Shown here: in pieces, positions 1 through 8,004 of the stretch
How positions within the stretch are numbered: position 1 is the stretch's first letter
Layout: every line of letters starts with the position of its first letter
Assembly: GCF_000812465.1 (NCBI RefSeq)
Contig: NZ_JWMA01000079.1
Location: 1-64,000, forward strand
Length of the DNA: 64,000 nucleotides
From: Cupriavidus sp. IDO
Lineage (GTDB): Bacteria > Pseudomonadota > Gammaproteobacteria > Burkholderiales > Burkholderiaceae
Direction: 5' to 3'
The notes under the pieces: model-generated
Told to the model about the DNA's origin: nothing
What the model saw: the letters and a program-made list of their open reading frames with translations, nothing else
Database searches by the model: none
Program-made: the position numbers and the translations under genes

Positions 1-397
1 TCTGGGTGGGGCGGGACGACTCCAGCATCTTGCCCAGGATTTCCTCCACCGCGCGGCGCAGGTTGCGCCCGTTGTCGTCATCCGGGAGATGCACGCCCCC
101 CCCGGGCGTCTTCATCGGCGTCCCCGCCGGCGTGATCCAGGCGACATGGCCTGCGATCTGGTATTTCTGCGGGCGATCCAGCAGGGAGAGCACCAGGAAC
201 ACCTGCTCGCCCAGCCGAAACGGCCGGTTGGACGGCACGAAGATACCGCCGCGCGCCAGGAACGGCATGTAGGCAGCGTACAGTCCGGCCTGGTCCTTGA
301 TCGACAAGGACAACACGTTGGGACGTGATGCTGCGCCAGCCGTATTTTCCCCTGGCCTTGTTACATTCATTGGTGCCGTTGCGACATCTATGCTCAT
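1..397 (-). CDS. PilZ-domain protein, type IV pilus assembly PilZ-like (3' end cut by window edge)
   Basis: The leftward frame from an ATG at 395-397 stays open to base 1, giving about 132 residues. The core reads VLSLSIKDQAGLYAAYMPFL, then ARGGIFVPSNRPFRLGEQVF, then a hydrophobic LLD-rPQKYQ-GHVAWITP stretch. This is the layout of the short stand-alone PilZ proteins encoded next to holB in beta- and gammaproteobacteria, which act in type IV pilus biogenesis and often lack c-di-GMP binding. The canonical N-terminal RxxxR motif is not evident, so ligand binding is doubtful. A second in-frame ATG lies nine codons in. The gene is the downstream neighbour of holB on the same strand, 90 bp away. 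Only the last few residues should be missing. Confidence 0.85.
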   Translation of the reverse strand, partial: MSIDVATAPMNVTRPGENTAGAASRPNVLSLSIKDQAGLYAAYMPFLARGGIFVPSNRPFRLGEQVFLVLSLLDRPQKYQIAGHVAWITPAGTPMKTPGGGVHLPDDDNGRNLRRAVEEILGKMLESSRPTQ

Positions 398-487
398 GAT
401 TGACCCCTGAATTGTCCCAAATTCGTCGATTTCGACGCGCTGTTGCTATTTATTTTTTTGTTACTGCAACCCCGCCGGCGCCATCCC

Positions 488-1498
488 TCAGCGGAACAGC
501 TGCCGGTACTCCAGAAACACCGCTTCCATCACCAATCTTGCCGCCAGCGGATGGTTCTCGCTGCGGCGATGCCCTGTCAGCCTCGACGCAAAGGCCTGCA
601 GGCGGTGTGCATCGGTCGCACTCGCACAACGGGCCAGCGCTGCCTGCTCTTTCGGGAAATAGCGCGCGGTGGCGCCTTCGCCATCCAGGCGCAGCTTCAG
701 CAGATCGTACGTCCAGCGCTGCAGGATGCCAAGCACGGCCGGCACCGGAAGCTTTTGTAGTTGTTCTGCCGCACCAGAGGCGTCGAAGGCAGCGCCCGCG
801 CCAAGCTGGCCGACCAGCCAGCGTTGCAGGGGCTGCTCCTCGGCCTCGGCCGCATGCAGTGCGGTCAGCGGCGAGCCGCCGGCCAGCGCGAGCTGCGCCT
901 CGGCATCGGCTACGCCCTGGCTGCGCAGCCAGTCCAGCGCGGCGGCAGCGGTCGGCCGCTGGGCGGAAAACTGGCGGCAGCGCGACAGGATGGTCGGCAG
1001 CACGCGGTCCAGCCGGTCGGTCACCAGCAGGAACACCGTCGACGGCGGCGGCTCTTCCAGCGTCTTCAGCAGTGCGTTGGCGCCTTCGGTCTGCAAGGCG
1101 TCAAGCGGATAGACCACCACCATGCGCAGGCCGGCCCGATGGGTGCCGACGCCCACGGCCTCGATCAGCGCGCGGACCTGCTCCATGCGGATGATCTTGC
1201 TCGGCGCCTTCTTCTTGCCGCCCTCGTCGGTTTCAGTCTCGCCCGACGCCTCGAGCGCCTCGGGCCGGACTACCGTGAAATCGGGATGGTTGCCCTGGCT
1301 GAACCAGTGGCAGGCTGCGCAGGTGCCGCAGGGCTGGCCGTCGGCGAGCGGTGTCTCGCACAGCAGCCCCTGGGCAAAGTGCAGCGCGAGGTCGCGCTTG
1401 CCGATGCCCTGCTGGCCATGGATCAGCAATGCATGAGGCAGCCGCTCGCGCAGCGCGCCAAGTCGTTGCCAGTCTTCCTTCTGCCAGGGATAGAGCAT
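488..1498 (-). CDS. holB: DNA polymerase III delta-prime subunit
   Basis: This 336-residue AAA+ protein is the delta-prime subunit of the clamp loader that places the beta clamp on DNA. The start MLYPWQKEDW is typical. A Walker-A-like GQQGIGKR is at about residues 28-35, and a cysteine cluster at about 47-64 (C-x8-C-x2-C-x2-C) forms the zinc module. NALLKTLEEPP at about 160 and SRCRQF (the SRC motif) at about 188-193 follow. It lies downstream of tmk on the same strand, but with a 126-bp gap instead of the usual close coupling. It probably has its own promoter, because a terminator-like hairpin ends tmk. Confidence 0.95.
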   Translation of the reverse strand: MLYPWQKEDWQRLGALRERLPHALLIHGQQGIGKRDLALHFAQGLLCETPLADGQPCGTCAACHWFSQGNHPDFTVVRPEALEASGETETDEGGKKKAPSKIIRMEQVRALIEAVGVGTHRAGLRMVVVYPLDALQTEGANALLKTLEEPPPSTVFLLVTDRLDRVLPTILSRCRQFSAQRPTAAAALDWLRSQGVADAEAQLALAGGSPLTALHAAEAEEQPLQRWLVGQLGAGAAFDASGAAEQLQKLPVPAVLGILQRWTYDLLKLRLDGEGATARYFPKEQAALARCASATDAHRLQAFASRLTGHRRSENHPLAARLVMEAVFLEYRQLFR

Positions 1499-1611
1499 GC
1501 GGATCAGTCAGTTAGCGGTGAAAGCTGGGGTGCTTGCTGAGGATTTTCGGTAGGAGCGACCACATCCGATTCCACAACAGTGCAGCAGCCGAGCTTATCA
1601 GCAAAAACGTA

Positions 1612-1652
1612 TAACAACTAAAAATCAAAGGCTTGAGACGATTTTCTCAAGC
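1612..1652 (-). terminator. Rho-independent-type terminator overlapping the 3' end of tmk
   Basis: On the minus strand the arms GCTTGAG and CTCAAGC (1646-1652 and 1631-1637) form a 7-bp perfect stem with an 8-nt loop. A T-rich tract (CTTTGATTTTTAG) follows immediately. The stem lies inside the last codons of tmk, and the stop codon lies in the T tract. It would end mltG-tmk transcription before holB. Confidence 0.6.
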
Positions 1653-2236
1653 TCCACACGAATCTCTTCAATGCTGCGCGTGGCGTCGATCACCCGGAAC
1701 CGTTGCGGCGACTGCGCCGCCCGCCGCAGGTACTCGGCACGCGTGCGCTCGAAAAAGGCGCGGGACTCGGCCTCGAACTTGTCGGGTGAGCGCGCACCGG
1801 CCAGCCGTTCGCTCGCGGTTTCCAGCGGCACGTCGAACAGCAGCGTGAGGTCGGGTTGCAGGCCATCCTGCACCCAGTCTTCCAGCACTTCGAGCCGCGT
1901 AGTCGCGAGGCCCCTGCCCCCGCCCTGGTAGGCGAAGGTGGCATCGGTGAAGCGATCGGAAATCACCCAGTCGCCACGCGCCAGCGCCGGCTCGATGACC
2001 TCGGCAATGTGCTCGCGGCGCGCGGCGAACATCAGCAACGCTTCGGTTTCCAGGTGCATCTTCCGGTGCAGCAGGATCTGCCGCAGGTCTTCGCCCAGCG
2101 GCGTGCCGCCCGGCTCGCGGGTCGTGACCACGGCGCCGATGTCCGTACGTGCGCGCAGCCGGCCGGCCACCCAGTCGATATGGGTGCTCTTGCCGGCGCC
2201 GTCGATGCCTTCGAAGGTGATGAATTTTCCGCGCAT
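1625..2236 (-). CDS. tmk: Thymidylate kinase (dTMP kinase)
   Basis: The enzyme phosphorylates dTMP to dTDP with ATP. The start [17 protein letters not shown] places the P-loop (GIDGAGKS) at residues 10-17, and 203 residues is normal for the family. [18 protein letters not shown] and [19 protein letters not shown] are the expected substrate motifs. An upstream in-frame extension to about 2482 overlaps mltG coding sequence and was rejected; the start at 2236 leaves a 7-bp gap to mltG. It is probably co-transcribed with mltG. Confidence 0.97.
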   Translation of the reverse strand: MRGKFITFEGIDGAGKSTHIDWVAGRLRARTDIGAVVTTREPGGTPLGEDLRQILLHRKMHLETEALLMFAARREHIAEVIEPALARGDWVISDRFTDATFAYQGGGRGLATTRLEVLEDWVQDGLQPDLTLLFDVPLETASERLAGARSPDKFEAESRAFFERTRAEYLRRAAQSPQRFRVIDATRSIEEIRVELEKIVSSL

Positions 2237-2243
2237 GGAATGC

Positions 2244-3239
2244 TTATTTGCCGCGCTGGTACTTGTCGACCGCACGGTTGTGTTCGGGAAGCGAGTTGGA
2301 GAAATGGCTACTGCCGTCGCCGCGCGCCACGAAATACAGCGCATCGGACGGCGCCGGCGCGGTTGCCGCCGCCAGTGAGGCCAGCCCAGGCAGCGCGATC
2401 GGCGTCGGCGGCAGGCCGGTACGGGTGTAGGTATTGTACGGGGTGTCGGTCTGCAGGTCGCGCTTGCGCAAGTCGCCGTCAAAGCTCTCGCCGATGCCGT
2501 AGATCACGGTCGGGTCGGTCTGGAGCATCATGTTCTTCTTGAGCCGGTTGACGAACACCGCCGCAATCATCGGGCGCTCGGCAGCCTGGCCGGTTTCCTT
2601 CTCGACGATCGATGCCATTACCAGCGCCTCGTACGGGGTCTTGTATGGCAGGTCGGCGGCACGTGCGTTCCAGGCGTCATTCAGCTTGCGCTGCATGGCA
2701 CGGTACGCATGTTTATAGAGCTCGATGTCGCTGCTGCCGCGGGCGAACAGGTAGGTATCGGGGAAGAACAGTCCTTCCGGCGACGGTTCCGCCGCGCCGA
2801 TGGCCTTCATCAGGTCGGCGTCGGACATGCCGCTCGTGTCGTGCCGCAGCGCCGGGCTGGCGTCCACGGCGGCGCGCATCTTGCGGAATTCCCAGCCCTC
2901 GATCACCGTCACCACATAGTGCGTGACCTCGCCCCGGGCCAACTTGCCGATCACCGACAGCGGCGTGGCACCGGCTTCGAAGGTATAGCCGCCCGCCTTG
3001 AGATCGGGGCCGTGGCCGCTCAGGCGGACCAGCAGCGCGAACAGGCGCGGATCCATGGCGACGCCCCCGCGCTGGATCTGGCGGCCCACGCTCGCTACGC
3101 TGGAATTCGGCTTGATCACCACTTCCAGTGGCGACGAAGAGAGCGCGAGCGGTTGCCTGGCCCACCACGCAAAGGCGCCGGCAGCCGCCAGCGCGAAGAC
3201 CAGGACGACCAGTCCCAGGCGAAGAAAAAGACGTTTCAT
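2244..3239 (-). CDS. mltG: Endolytic murein transglycosylase MltG (YceG-like)
   Basis: This 331-residue inner-membrane protein cleaves nascent glycan strands and so helps set glycan chain length. One N-terminal membrane segment is at about residues 5-25, followed by a LysM-like part (about 37-105). The catalytic domain contains [13 protein letters not shown]; the glutamate at about 213 is the predicted catalytic acid. [12 protein letters not shown] and [21 protein letters not shown] are family signatures. The gene is divergent from ygfZ and upstream of tmk. A short GAGTGC-TTTT-GCACTC hairpin lies in its leader at 3275-3290. Confidence 0.95.
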   Translation of the reverse strand: MKRLFLRLGLVVLVFALAAAGAFAWWARQPLALSSSPLEVVIKPNSSVASVGRQIQRGGVAMDPRLFALLVRLSGHGPDLKAGGYTFEAGATPLSVIGKLARGEVTHYVVTVIEGWEFRKMRAAVDASPALRHDTSGMSDADLMKAIGAAEPSPEGLFFPDTYLFARGSSDIELYKHAYRAMQRKLNDAWNARAADLPYKTPYEALVMASIVEKETGQAAERPMIAAVFVNRLKKNMMLQTDPTVIYGIGESFDGDLRKRDLQTDTPYNTYTRTGLPPTPIALPGLASLAAATAPAPSDALYFVARGDGSSHFSNSLPEHNRAVDKYQRGK

Positions 3240-3274
3240 GTATCAGGAATTGGGGCGGCTGATTGGATCCATGG

Positions 3275-3290
3275 GAGTGCTTTTGCACTC
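3275..3290. other. Small perfect hairpin in the mltG/ygfZ intergenic region
   Basis: GAGTGC and GCACTC flank a TTTT loop, 36 bp upstream of the mltG start. About 40 bp further on, toward ygfZ, lies an AT-rich TATAAT-like stretch (3332-3337) that could serve as a -10 box; no good -35 is visible. Confidence 0.35.
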
Positions 3291-3448
3291 ACCGCGTGCC
3301 GCCGGCGCCGGCCGAAAATCTCGTAGCCCCATATAATAACCGGCAGCCTCGCACCGCCACGACCCGCCGGCGCCGCCCATCGTCAATGCGCGCCACGCGC
3401 GGGAAGGTGCAGAGCCTCTACGATTGCCCCGACGATTGCCCAATTGCA

Positions 3449-4462
3449 ATGCCTCTGATGAATGCCACAGCCCCGGAACTCGCCAGCTTCGACGCCCTTG
3501 CCCGCGGCGGCATCGTCTGCGCCCCGGCGGGGCTCGGACTGATCCGGGTTGCAGGCGATGATGCCGCCAGCTTCCTGCACAGCCAGTTGACCAACGCGGT
3601 CGAAGACCTGACCGCCGATGCAGCCCGCCTGGCCGGCTACTGCTCGCCCAAGGGGCGCCTGCAGGCCAGCTTCCTGATGTGGCGCGATGCCGATGGCATC
3701 GTGCTGCAACTGTCCGCGGAGATCCGGCCCGCGATTCAGAAGCGCCTGAGCATGTTCGTGCTGCGCTTGAAGGCGAAGCTGAGCGATATCACGCCGGGTC
3801 ACGTCATTCTCGGCGTGGCGGGCGCCAATGCCGCCGCTGCGCTGGCACAAGCCGGACTGCCGGCACCGGACGGCGCCTTTGCCGTCGCCGGTGCCCCGGG
3901 CGCCACGGTGATCCGCCTGCCGGACAGCGCCGGCCTGCCGCGCTGGCAGCTGGTACTGTCGACGGAAAATGCCGAAGCCGCCCGCGCCGCCCTCGCCGGC
4001 CATCTTGCCGCTGCGGATCCTGCCATCTGGGACTCGCTCGACGTGCAGTCCGGCGTGCCGCGCATCGTGGCGGCCACGCAAGAGCAGTTCGTGCCGCAGA
4101 TGATCAATTTCGAGCTGATCGGCGGCGTGAATTTCCGCAAGGGCTGTTACCCCGGGCAGGAGATCGTCGCGCGCAGCCAGTATCGCGGCACGCTCAAGCG
4201 CCGCATGTGGCTGGTGCAGGGCGAAGGCGAAATGCCGGCCCCGGCGGCCGAGATTTTCCGGCCGGAAGATCCGGGCCAACCATGCGGCATGATCGTCAAT
4301 GCCGCGCCGGCCTCGCAAGGCGGGTGGGTGGCACTGGCGGAACTGAAGATCGACGCAGCCGGCGGCGCACTGCGGCTGGGTAGCGCCGAAGGCGCGCCGC
4401 TGACAGTGGGCTCGCTGCCATACGAAGTACCGCTGCCGGAAGCAACCCAGGCTGCCAGCTGA
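3449..4462 (+). CDS. ygfZ: Folate-binding YgfZ/GcvT-like protein (Fe-S cluster assembly/repair)
   Basis: The 337-residue product is a GcvT-fold, folate-binding protein thought to support iron-sulfur cluster maintenance. The signature K-G-C-Y-P-G-Q-E is present with its cysteine at about residue 233, followed by IVARSQYRGTLKRRMW. The N-terminal part reads LASFDALARGGIVCAPAGLG, as in the family. ATG at 3449 was chosen; ATG at 3458 is equally possible and differs by three residues. A frame extension back to 3263 has no family similarity. It is divergent from mltG and 17 bp upstream of a DUF4936 gene, probably one transcript. Confidence 0.93.
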   Translation: MPLMNATAPELASFDALARGGIVCAPAGLGLIRVAGDDAASFLHSQLTNAVEDLTADAARLAGYCSPKGRLQASFLMWRDADGIVLQLSAEIRPAIQKRLSMFVLRLKAKLSDITPGHVILGVAGANAAAALAQAGLPAPDGAFAVAGAPGATVIRLPDSAGLPRWQLVLSTENAEAARAALAGHLAAADPAIWDSLDVQSGVPRIVAATQEQFVPQMINFELIGGVNFRKGCYPGQEIVARSQYRGTLKRRMWLVQGEGEMPAPAAEIFRPEDPGQPCGMIVNAAPASQGGWVALAELKIDAAGGALRLGSAEGAPLTVGSLPYEVPLPEATQAAS

Positions 4463-4479
4463 GTGATGCGGAACCTGCC

Positions 4480-4770
4480 ATGAGCGACCATCTCTACGTG
4501 TATTTCCGCGTGCCGGAGGACCGGGCCGCCGAAGCGCTGCCGCACTGGCATCGATGGATGGAGACGGTTGCCGAAGCGACCGGAATTGGTGGTACGCTGA
4601 TGCGCAGGCCCGAAACGCGCGCCGGTCTGCAGACCTGGATGGAATGCTACGCCGACGTGCCGCCCGCCTTCGATGCAACACTGGCTGGACTGTGGCGGCA
4701 AAGCGGGCTGGAGCAATGGGTGGACGGCGAGCGGCAGGTCGAGCATTTCGTCGACCTGGACATGCTGTAG
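4480..4770 (+). CDS. DUF4936 family protein
   Basis: The product has 96 residues, with no signal peptide or membrane segment. It begins SDHLYVYFRVPEDRAAEALP, contains GGTLMRRPETRAGLQTWMECY, and ends EHFVDLDML. These are features of a small betaproteobacterial family (DUF4936) shaped like a ferredoxin-like antibiotic-monooxygenase fold, whose function is unknown to me. It lies 17 bp behind ygfZ and 45 bp before the NRDE gene on the same strand, so it is likely co-transcribed. Confidence 0.85.
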   Translation: MSDHLYVYFRVPEDRAAEALPHWHRWMETVAEATGIGGTLMRRPETRAGLQTWMECYADVPPAFDATLAGLWRQSGLEQWVDGERQVEHFVDLDML

Positions 4771-4815
4771 CGCGCCGCGCCGTCCCTGCAGTCTTGTAGT
4801 CAAGGAAGCAAGCAA

Positions 4816-5643
4816 ATGTGCCTGATCCTGGTTGCCTGGCAATCACACCCGGACTATGCCCTGGTGGTTGCCGGCAATCGCGATGAATTCTATGCCCGCC
4901 CCGCGGCGGCCGTGCACTGGTGGCAGGATGCCCCGCAGGTGCTGGCCGGTCGCGACCTGGCAGAAGTCATCGGCGAATCTGGCACCTGGATGGGCGTCAA
5001 CGGCGAAGGCCGATTCGCCGCGCTGACCAACTATCGCGCCCCCTCGGAAAAACGCACTGACGCGCGCTCGCGCGGCGAGCTCGTGTCCGGCTTCTTGCGG
5101 GGGCACACGAGTCCTGCCAATTACCTGGATGGATTGTCAGGCGACGACGGCTGCTACAACGGCTTCAACCTGCTCGCCAGCGACCTGCGTGAACTCTGGT
5201 GGTACAGCAACCGCTCGCCCTCGCGCCAGCCGCAGCGCCTGCGGCCGGGGCTGTATGGACTCTCCAATGCCTTGCTCGACACACCCTGGCCCAAGGTGCG
5301 CAGCCGTGTAGGCGCGCTGGCCGAGGTGCTGGCGGCAGACAGCGGACAGCCCACGGCCAGCGCCGAACCCTATCTCCAGATGCTGGCGGACAATCGCCAG
5401 GCGGCCGATTTCGAACTGCCGTCGACCGGCGTCGCCCCTGAGTGGGAAAAGCTGCTGTCGTCGGCATTCATCCGCTCGCCCAACTACGGCACCCGCGCCA
5501 GCACAGTGCTGCGGGTGCGCCACGATGGCCGCTTCGACCTGAGCGAACGCAGCTTCGATGCCAGCGGCAAGACCGGCGATGTCTCGTATCGCGGTAAGCT
5601 GAACCTGGCGCGCGACACGGGCATCGTGCCAGCGCCGCGCTAA
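4816..5643 (+). CDS. NRDE/TANGO2 family protein
   Basis: The 275-residue product starts MCLILVAW, and the eponymous N-R-D-E is at residues 21-24, followed by FYARP. The family (TANGO2 in eukaryotes) has an Ntn-hydrolase-like layout with a conserved cysteine at position 2. Its role is unsettled; links to haem or acyl-CoA handling have been proposed for homologues. The RBS-like AAGGAAGCAAGCAA precedes the ATG. It ends 10 bp from the convergent GNAT gene. Confidence 0.9.
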   Translation: MCLILVAWQSHPDYALVVAGNRDEFYARPAAAVHWWQDAPQVLAGRDLAEVIGESGTWMGVNGEGRFAALTNYRAPSEKRTDARSRGELVSGFLRGHTSPANYLDGLSGDDGCYNGFNLLASDLRELWWYSNRSPSRQPQRLRPGLYGLSNALLDTPWPKVRSRVGALAEVLAADSGQPTASAEPYLQMLADNRQAADFELPSTGVAPEWEKLLSSAFIRSPNYGTRASTVLRVRHDGRFDLSERSFDASGKTGDVSYRGKLNLARDTGIVPAPR

Positions 5644-5653
5644 GGGCGCCGTT

Positions 5654-6082
5654 TCAGCCGGCCAACCGCTTGCGCATTTCGATGTGCGGGATGCCGGCCT
5701 CCTCGAATTCCTCGCCAGCCTGGGTAAATCCGACGCGCGCGTAGAACGGCGCGGCGTGTGATTGCGCATTGAGCACCAGTTCCGGATAGCCGAGTTCTTC
5801 CGCCTTATTCATCAGTGCATCGAGCACAAGCGCGCCGACACCGGTGCCGCGCGCCGATTTCAGCACGGCCATGCGTCCGATGTGGCCGTCCGGCAGCAGG
5901 CGGCCCGTGGCGACGGGCGTGCCGTCCTCCGCAAACGCCAGCGCGTGCCAGCTGGGTTCATCCCACTCGTCCCATTCCAGTTCCACCGGCACGCCCTGCT
6001 CTTCGACAAAGACGGTATAGCGGATGGCACGGGCACGTTCGCGGGCTTCGGACCAGGGGCAGATCAGGACGGTGGCTGGCAT
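5654..6082 (-). CDS. GNAT family N-acetyltransferase (ElaA/YjcF-like)
   Basis: The 142-residue product has the GNAT core: IRYTVFVEEQGVPVE, then DGHIGRMAVLKSARGTGVGALV (acetyl-CoA pyrophosphate-binding loop R/G-x-x-G-x-G/A at about 85-92), and a C-terminal AAPFYARVGF. The FVxEQxVP opening is characteristic of the ElaA/YjcF subgroup. The substrate is unknown. It is convergent with the NRDE gene and divergent from the GntR-type regulator. Confidence 0.9.
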   Translation of the reverse strand: MPATVLICPWSEARERARAIRYTVFVEEQGVPVELEWDEWDEPSWHALAFAEDGTPVATGRLLPDGHIGRMAVLKSARGTGVGALVLDALMNKAEELGYPELVLNAQSHAAPFYARVGFTQAGEEFEEAGIPHIEMRKRLAG

Positions 6083-6292
6083 GGCAATGGAAATCAGGTT
6101 GCGTTGAATGCACCGGGCGTCAGTGCATTACGATGCCGGGCGGCCGACATCATACGCCAGTGCCGCCCGCATGGCTTCCGCCCTCGCGAGCACCAATATG
6201 CAGCATACAGCACCAAACTAGGGTTTGCCCGGGTCGGCATGCATCTAGCAAATTTGTATGATGACCTTATTACCGCATCACTGGATTCACCC

Positions 6293-7045
6293 ATGTTCCA
6301 GAAAGTCCCAGCCCGCGCCCTGACCGACAGCGTTGCCGAACAACTGTTGGACAAGATCCAGAACGGCGCTTTCGCCCGCGGCGACAAGCTGCCTACCGAA
6401 GCCGTGCTGTCGGAGGAGTTTGGCGTCAGCCGCACGGTGATCCGCGAAGCCATTTCCCGGCTGAAGTACGAAGGCGTGGTGGAGTCCCGCCAGGGCAGCG
6501 GCGTGTTCGTGACCAAGCAGGCCGGCATCCGCCCGCTGCGCATCGACTACACGGACACCGGCACGCTGGAATCGGTGCTGCAGATCGTGGAGCTGCGCCG
6601 CTCGATCGAAGCGGAAGTGGCCGCACAGGCCGCGCGCCGCCGCACGGACGCCGCCATGGTCGCCATCGACGCCGCGCTCGCCCGCATCGATGCCGAAGTG
6701 GCCGCTGGCGGCGACGGCGTGGAAGCCGACGTGGCTTTCCATCGCGCCATCGCCGAGGCGACCGGCAACCCCTATTTCCTCAAGACCCTCGCCTTCCTGA
6801 GCCAGTACCTGGAAGCCGCCACGCGCGTGACCCGTACCAACGAGGCACGCCGGGCCGACTTCTCGCGCCAGGTTCGCGAGGAACACCAGGCGATCGTGGC
6901 GGCGATCCGCGCCGGCGATGCGCTCGCGGCCCGCAACGCCGCCCAGAACCATATGTACAACGCCGCCCGCCGCCTGTCGCAGCTCGACCAGGATGAGGCC
7001 GGCGCCGACGATCAGGCGGACGGCCCGCGCGGCGTGTCGAACTGA
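6293..7045 (+). CDS. FadR-subfamily GntR transcriptional regulator of the erythronate/threonate cluster
   Basis: The product has 250 residues. An N-terminal winged helix (about 8-75, with RGDKLPTEAVLSEEFGVSRTVIREAISRL split across the HTH) is followed by an all-helical FCD ligand domain (about 100-225, with VAFHRAIAEATGN and a late HxxMYNAARR). It sits 48 bp upstream of ltnD and reads in the same direction, so it is the obvious local regulator, probably derepressed by a tetronate-type acid. ATG at 6293 was chosen because the HTH begins about ten residues later; upstream in-frame sequence is not conserved-looking. An AT-rich TTGTATGATGAC just upstream (6255-6266) is a possible operator or -10 region, unproven. 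Confidence 0.93.
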   Translation: MFQKVPARALTDSVAEQLLDKIQNGAFARGDKLPTEAVLSEEFGVSRTVIREAISRLKYEGVVESRQGSGVFVTKQAGIRPLRIDYTDTGTLESVLQIVELRRSIEAEVAAQAARRRTDAAMVAIDAALARIDAEVAAGGDGVEADVAFHRAIAEATGNPYFLKTLAFLSQYLEAATRVTRTNEARRADFSRQVREEHQAIVAAIRAGDALAARNAAQNHMYNAARRLSQLDQDEAGADDQADGPRGVSN

Positions 7046-7093
7046 TCGTCAGTCCCTCGGATTTATTCGATTCACCAGTATCAGGAGTTCTCT

Positions 7094-7987
7094 ATGTCCC
7101 GGAATATCGGCGTGATCGGCCTTGGCGCCATGGGCAACGGTGTCGCGCAGTCCCTGCTGCGCGCCGGCTTCAAGGTGCATGCCTGCGACCTGCGGCCGGA
7201 AGTGCTGCAGCGCTTTGCCGATGCCGGCGGCGTGCCGTGCGCCAGCCCTGCCGAACTGGGCAGCCGCTGCGATGTGGTGATCACGCTGGTCGTCAATGCG
7301 CAGCAGACCGAAGCCGTGCTGTTCGGCGCCGACGGTGCTGCCAGCGCGATGCGCCCAGGCACCCTGGTGATCGCCAGCGCAACCGTGCCGCCCGCCTTTG
7401 CCGAAGCCCTGGGCCGCCGTCTGGCGGAGAATGGCCTGCTGCTGCTGGATGCACCGGTCTCGGGCGGTGCCGCGCGCGCCGCCAGTGGCGAGATGACCAT
7501 GATGACCTCCGGCCCCGCCGAAGCCTACGCGCTGGCCGAGGACGTGCTGGCCGCCATGGCCGGCAAGGTGTACCGCCTGGGCGCGGCGCACGGCGCCGGC
7601 TCCAAGGTCAAGATCATCAACCAGCTGCTGGCCGGCGTGCATATCGCCGCGGCAGCCGAGGCGATGGCGCTGGGCCTGCGCGAGGGCGTCGATCCCGACG
7701 CGCTCTATGACGTGATCACGCACAGCGCCGGCAATTCGTGGATGTTTGAAAACCGCGTGCCCCACATCCTGTCCGGCGACTACACGCCGCTGTCGGCCGT
7801 GGACATCTTCGTCAAGGACCTGGGCATGGTGCTCGACACCGCCCGCACCAGCAAATTCCCGCTGCCGCTGTCGGCAGCCGCGCACCAGATGTTCATGATG
7901 GCCTCCACGGCCGGCCACGGCGGCGAGGACGACTCGGCCGTGATCAAGATCTTCCCGGGCATCGAACTGCCGGGCAAGGCATCGTAA
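7094..7987 (+). CDS. ltnD: L-threonate dehydrogenase (beta-hydroxyacid dehydrogenase family)
   Basis: The enzyme oxidises L-threonate to 2-oxo-tetronate with NAD+. The 297-residue protein has an N-terminal Rossmann motif GLGAMG at about 9-14, the substrate motif DAPVSGG at 119-125, and the catalytic lysine region GxGxxxKxxNQ with K173. This is the beta-HAD family plan. RBS CAGGAG lies 8 bp before the ATG. It is first in the catabolic operon with otnK and otnC downstream, the context in which DUF1537 kinases were assigned to acid-sugar catabolism. LtnD rather than a tartronate-semialdehyde reductase is inferred from these neighbours. Confidence 0.9.
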   Translation: MSRNIGVIGLGAMGNGVAQSLLRAGFKVHACDLRPEVLQRFADAGGVPCASPAELGSRCDVVITLVVNAQQTEAVLFGADGAASAMRPGTLVIASATVPPAFAEALGRRLAENGLLLLDAPVSGGAARAASGEMTMMTSGPAEAYALAEDVLAAMAGKVYRLGAAHGAGSKVKIINQLLAGVHIAAAAEAMALGLREGVDPDALYDVITHSAGNSWMFENRVPHILSGDYTPLSAVDIFVKDLGMVLDTARTSKFPLPLSAAAHQMFMMASTAGHGGEDDSAVIKIFPGIELPGKAS

Positions 7988-8004
7988 AGCCGGAGGCACT
8001 GAAC

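Noticed and set aside
6250-6272. A FadR-type operator (TNGTnnnACnA) before the regulator of the otn cluster
   Set aside because: TTGTATGATGAC is AT-rich and suggestive, but the GT and AC halves are not at the family spacing. It is mentioned only as a possibility.
5762-6292. Upstream in-frame extension of the FadR-type regulator
   Set aside because: It overlaps the GNAT gene and the intergenic region, and regulator similarity begins only after 6293.
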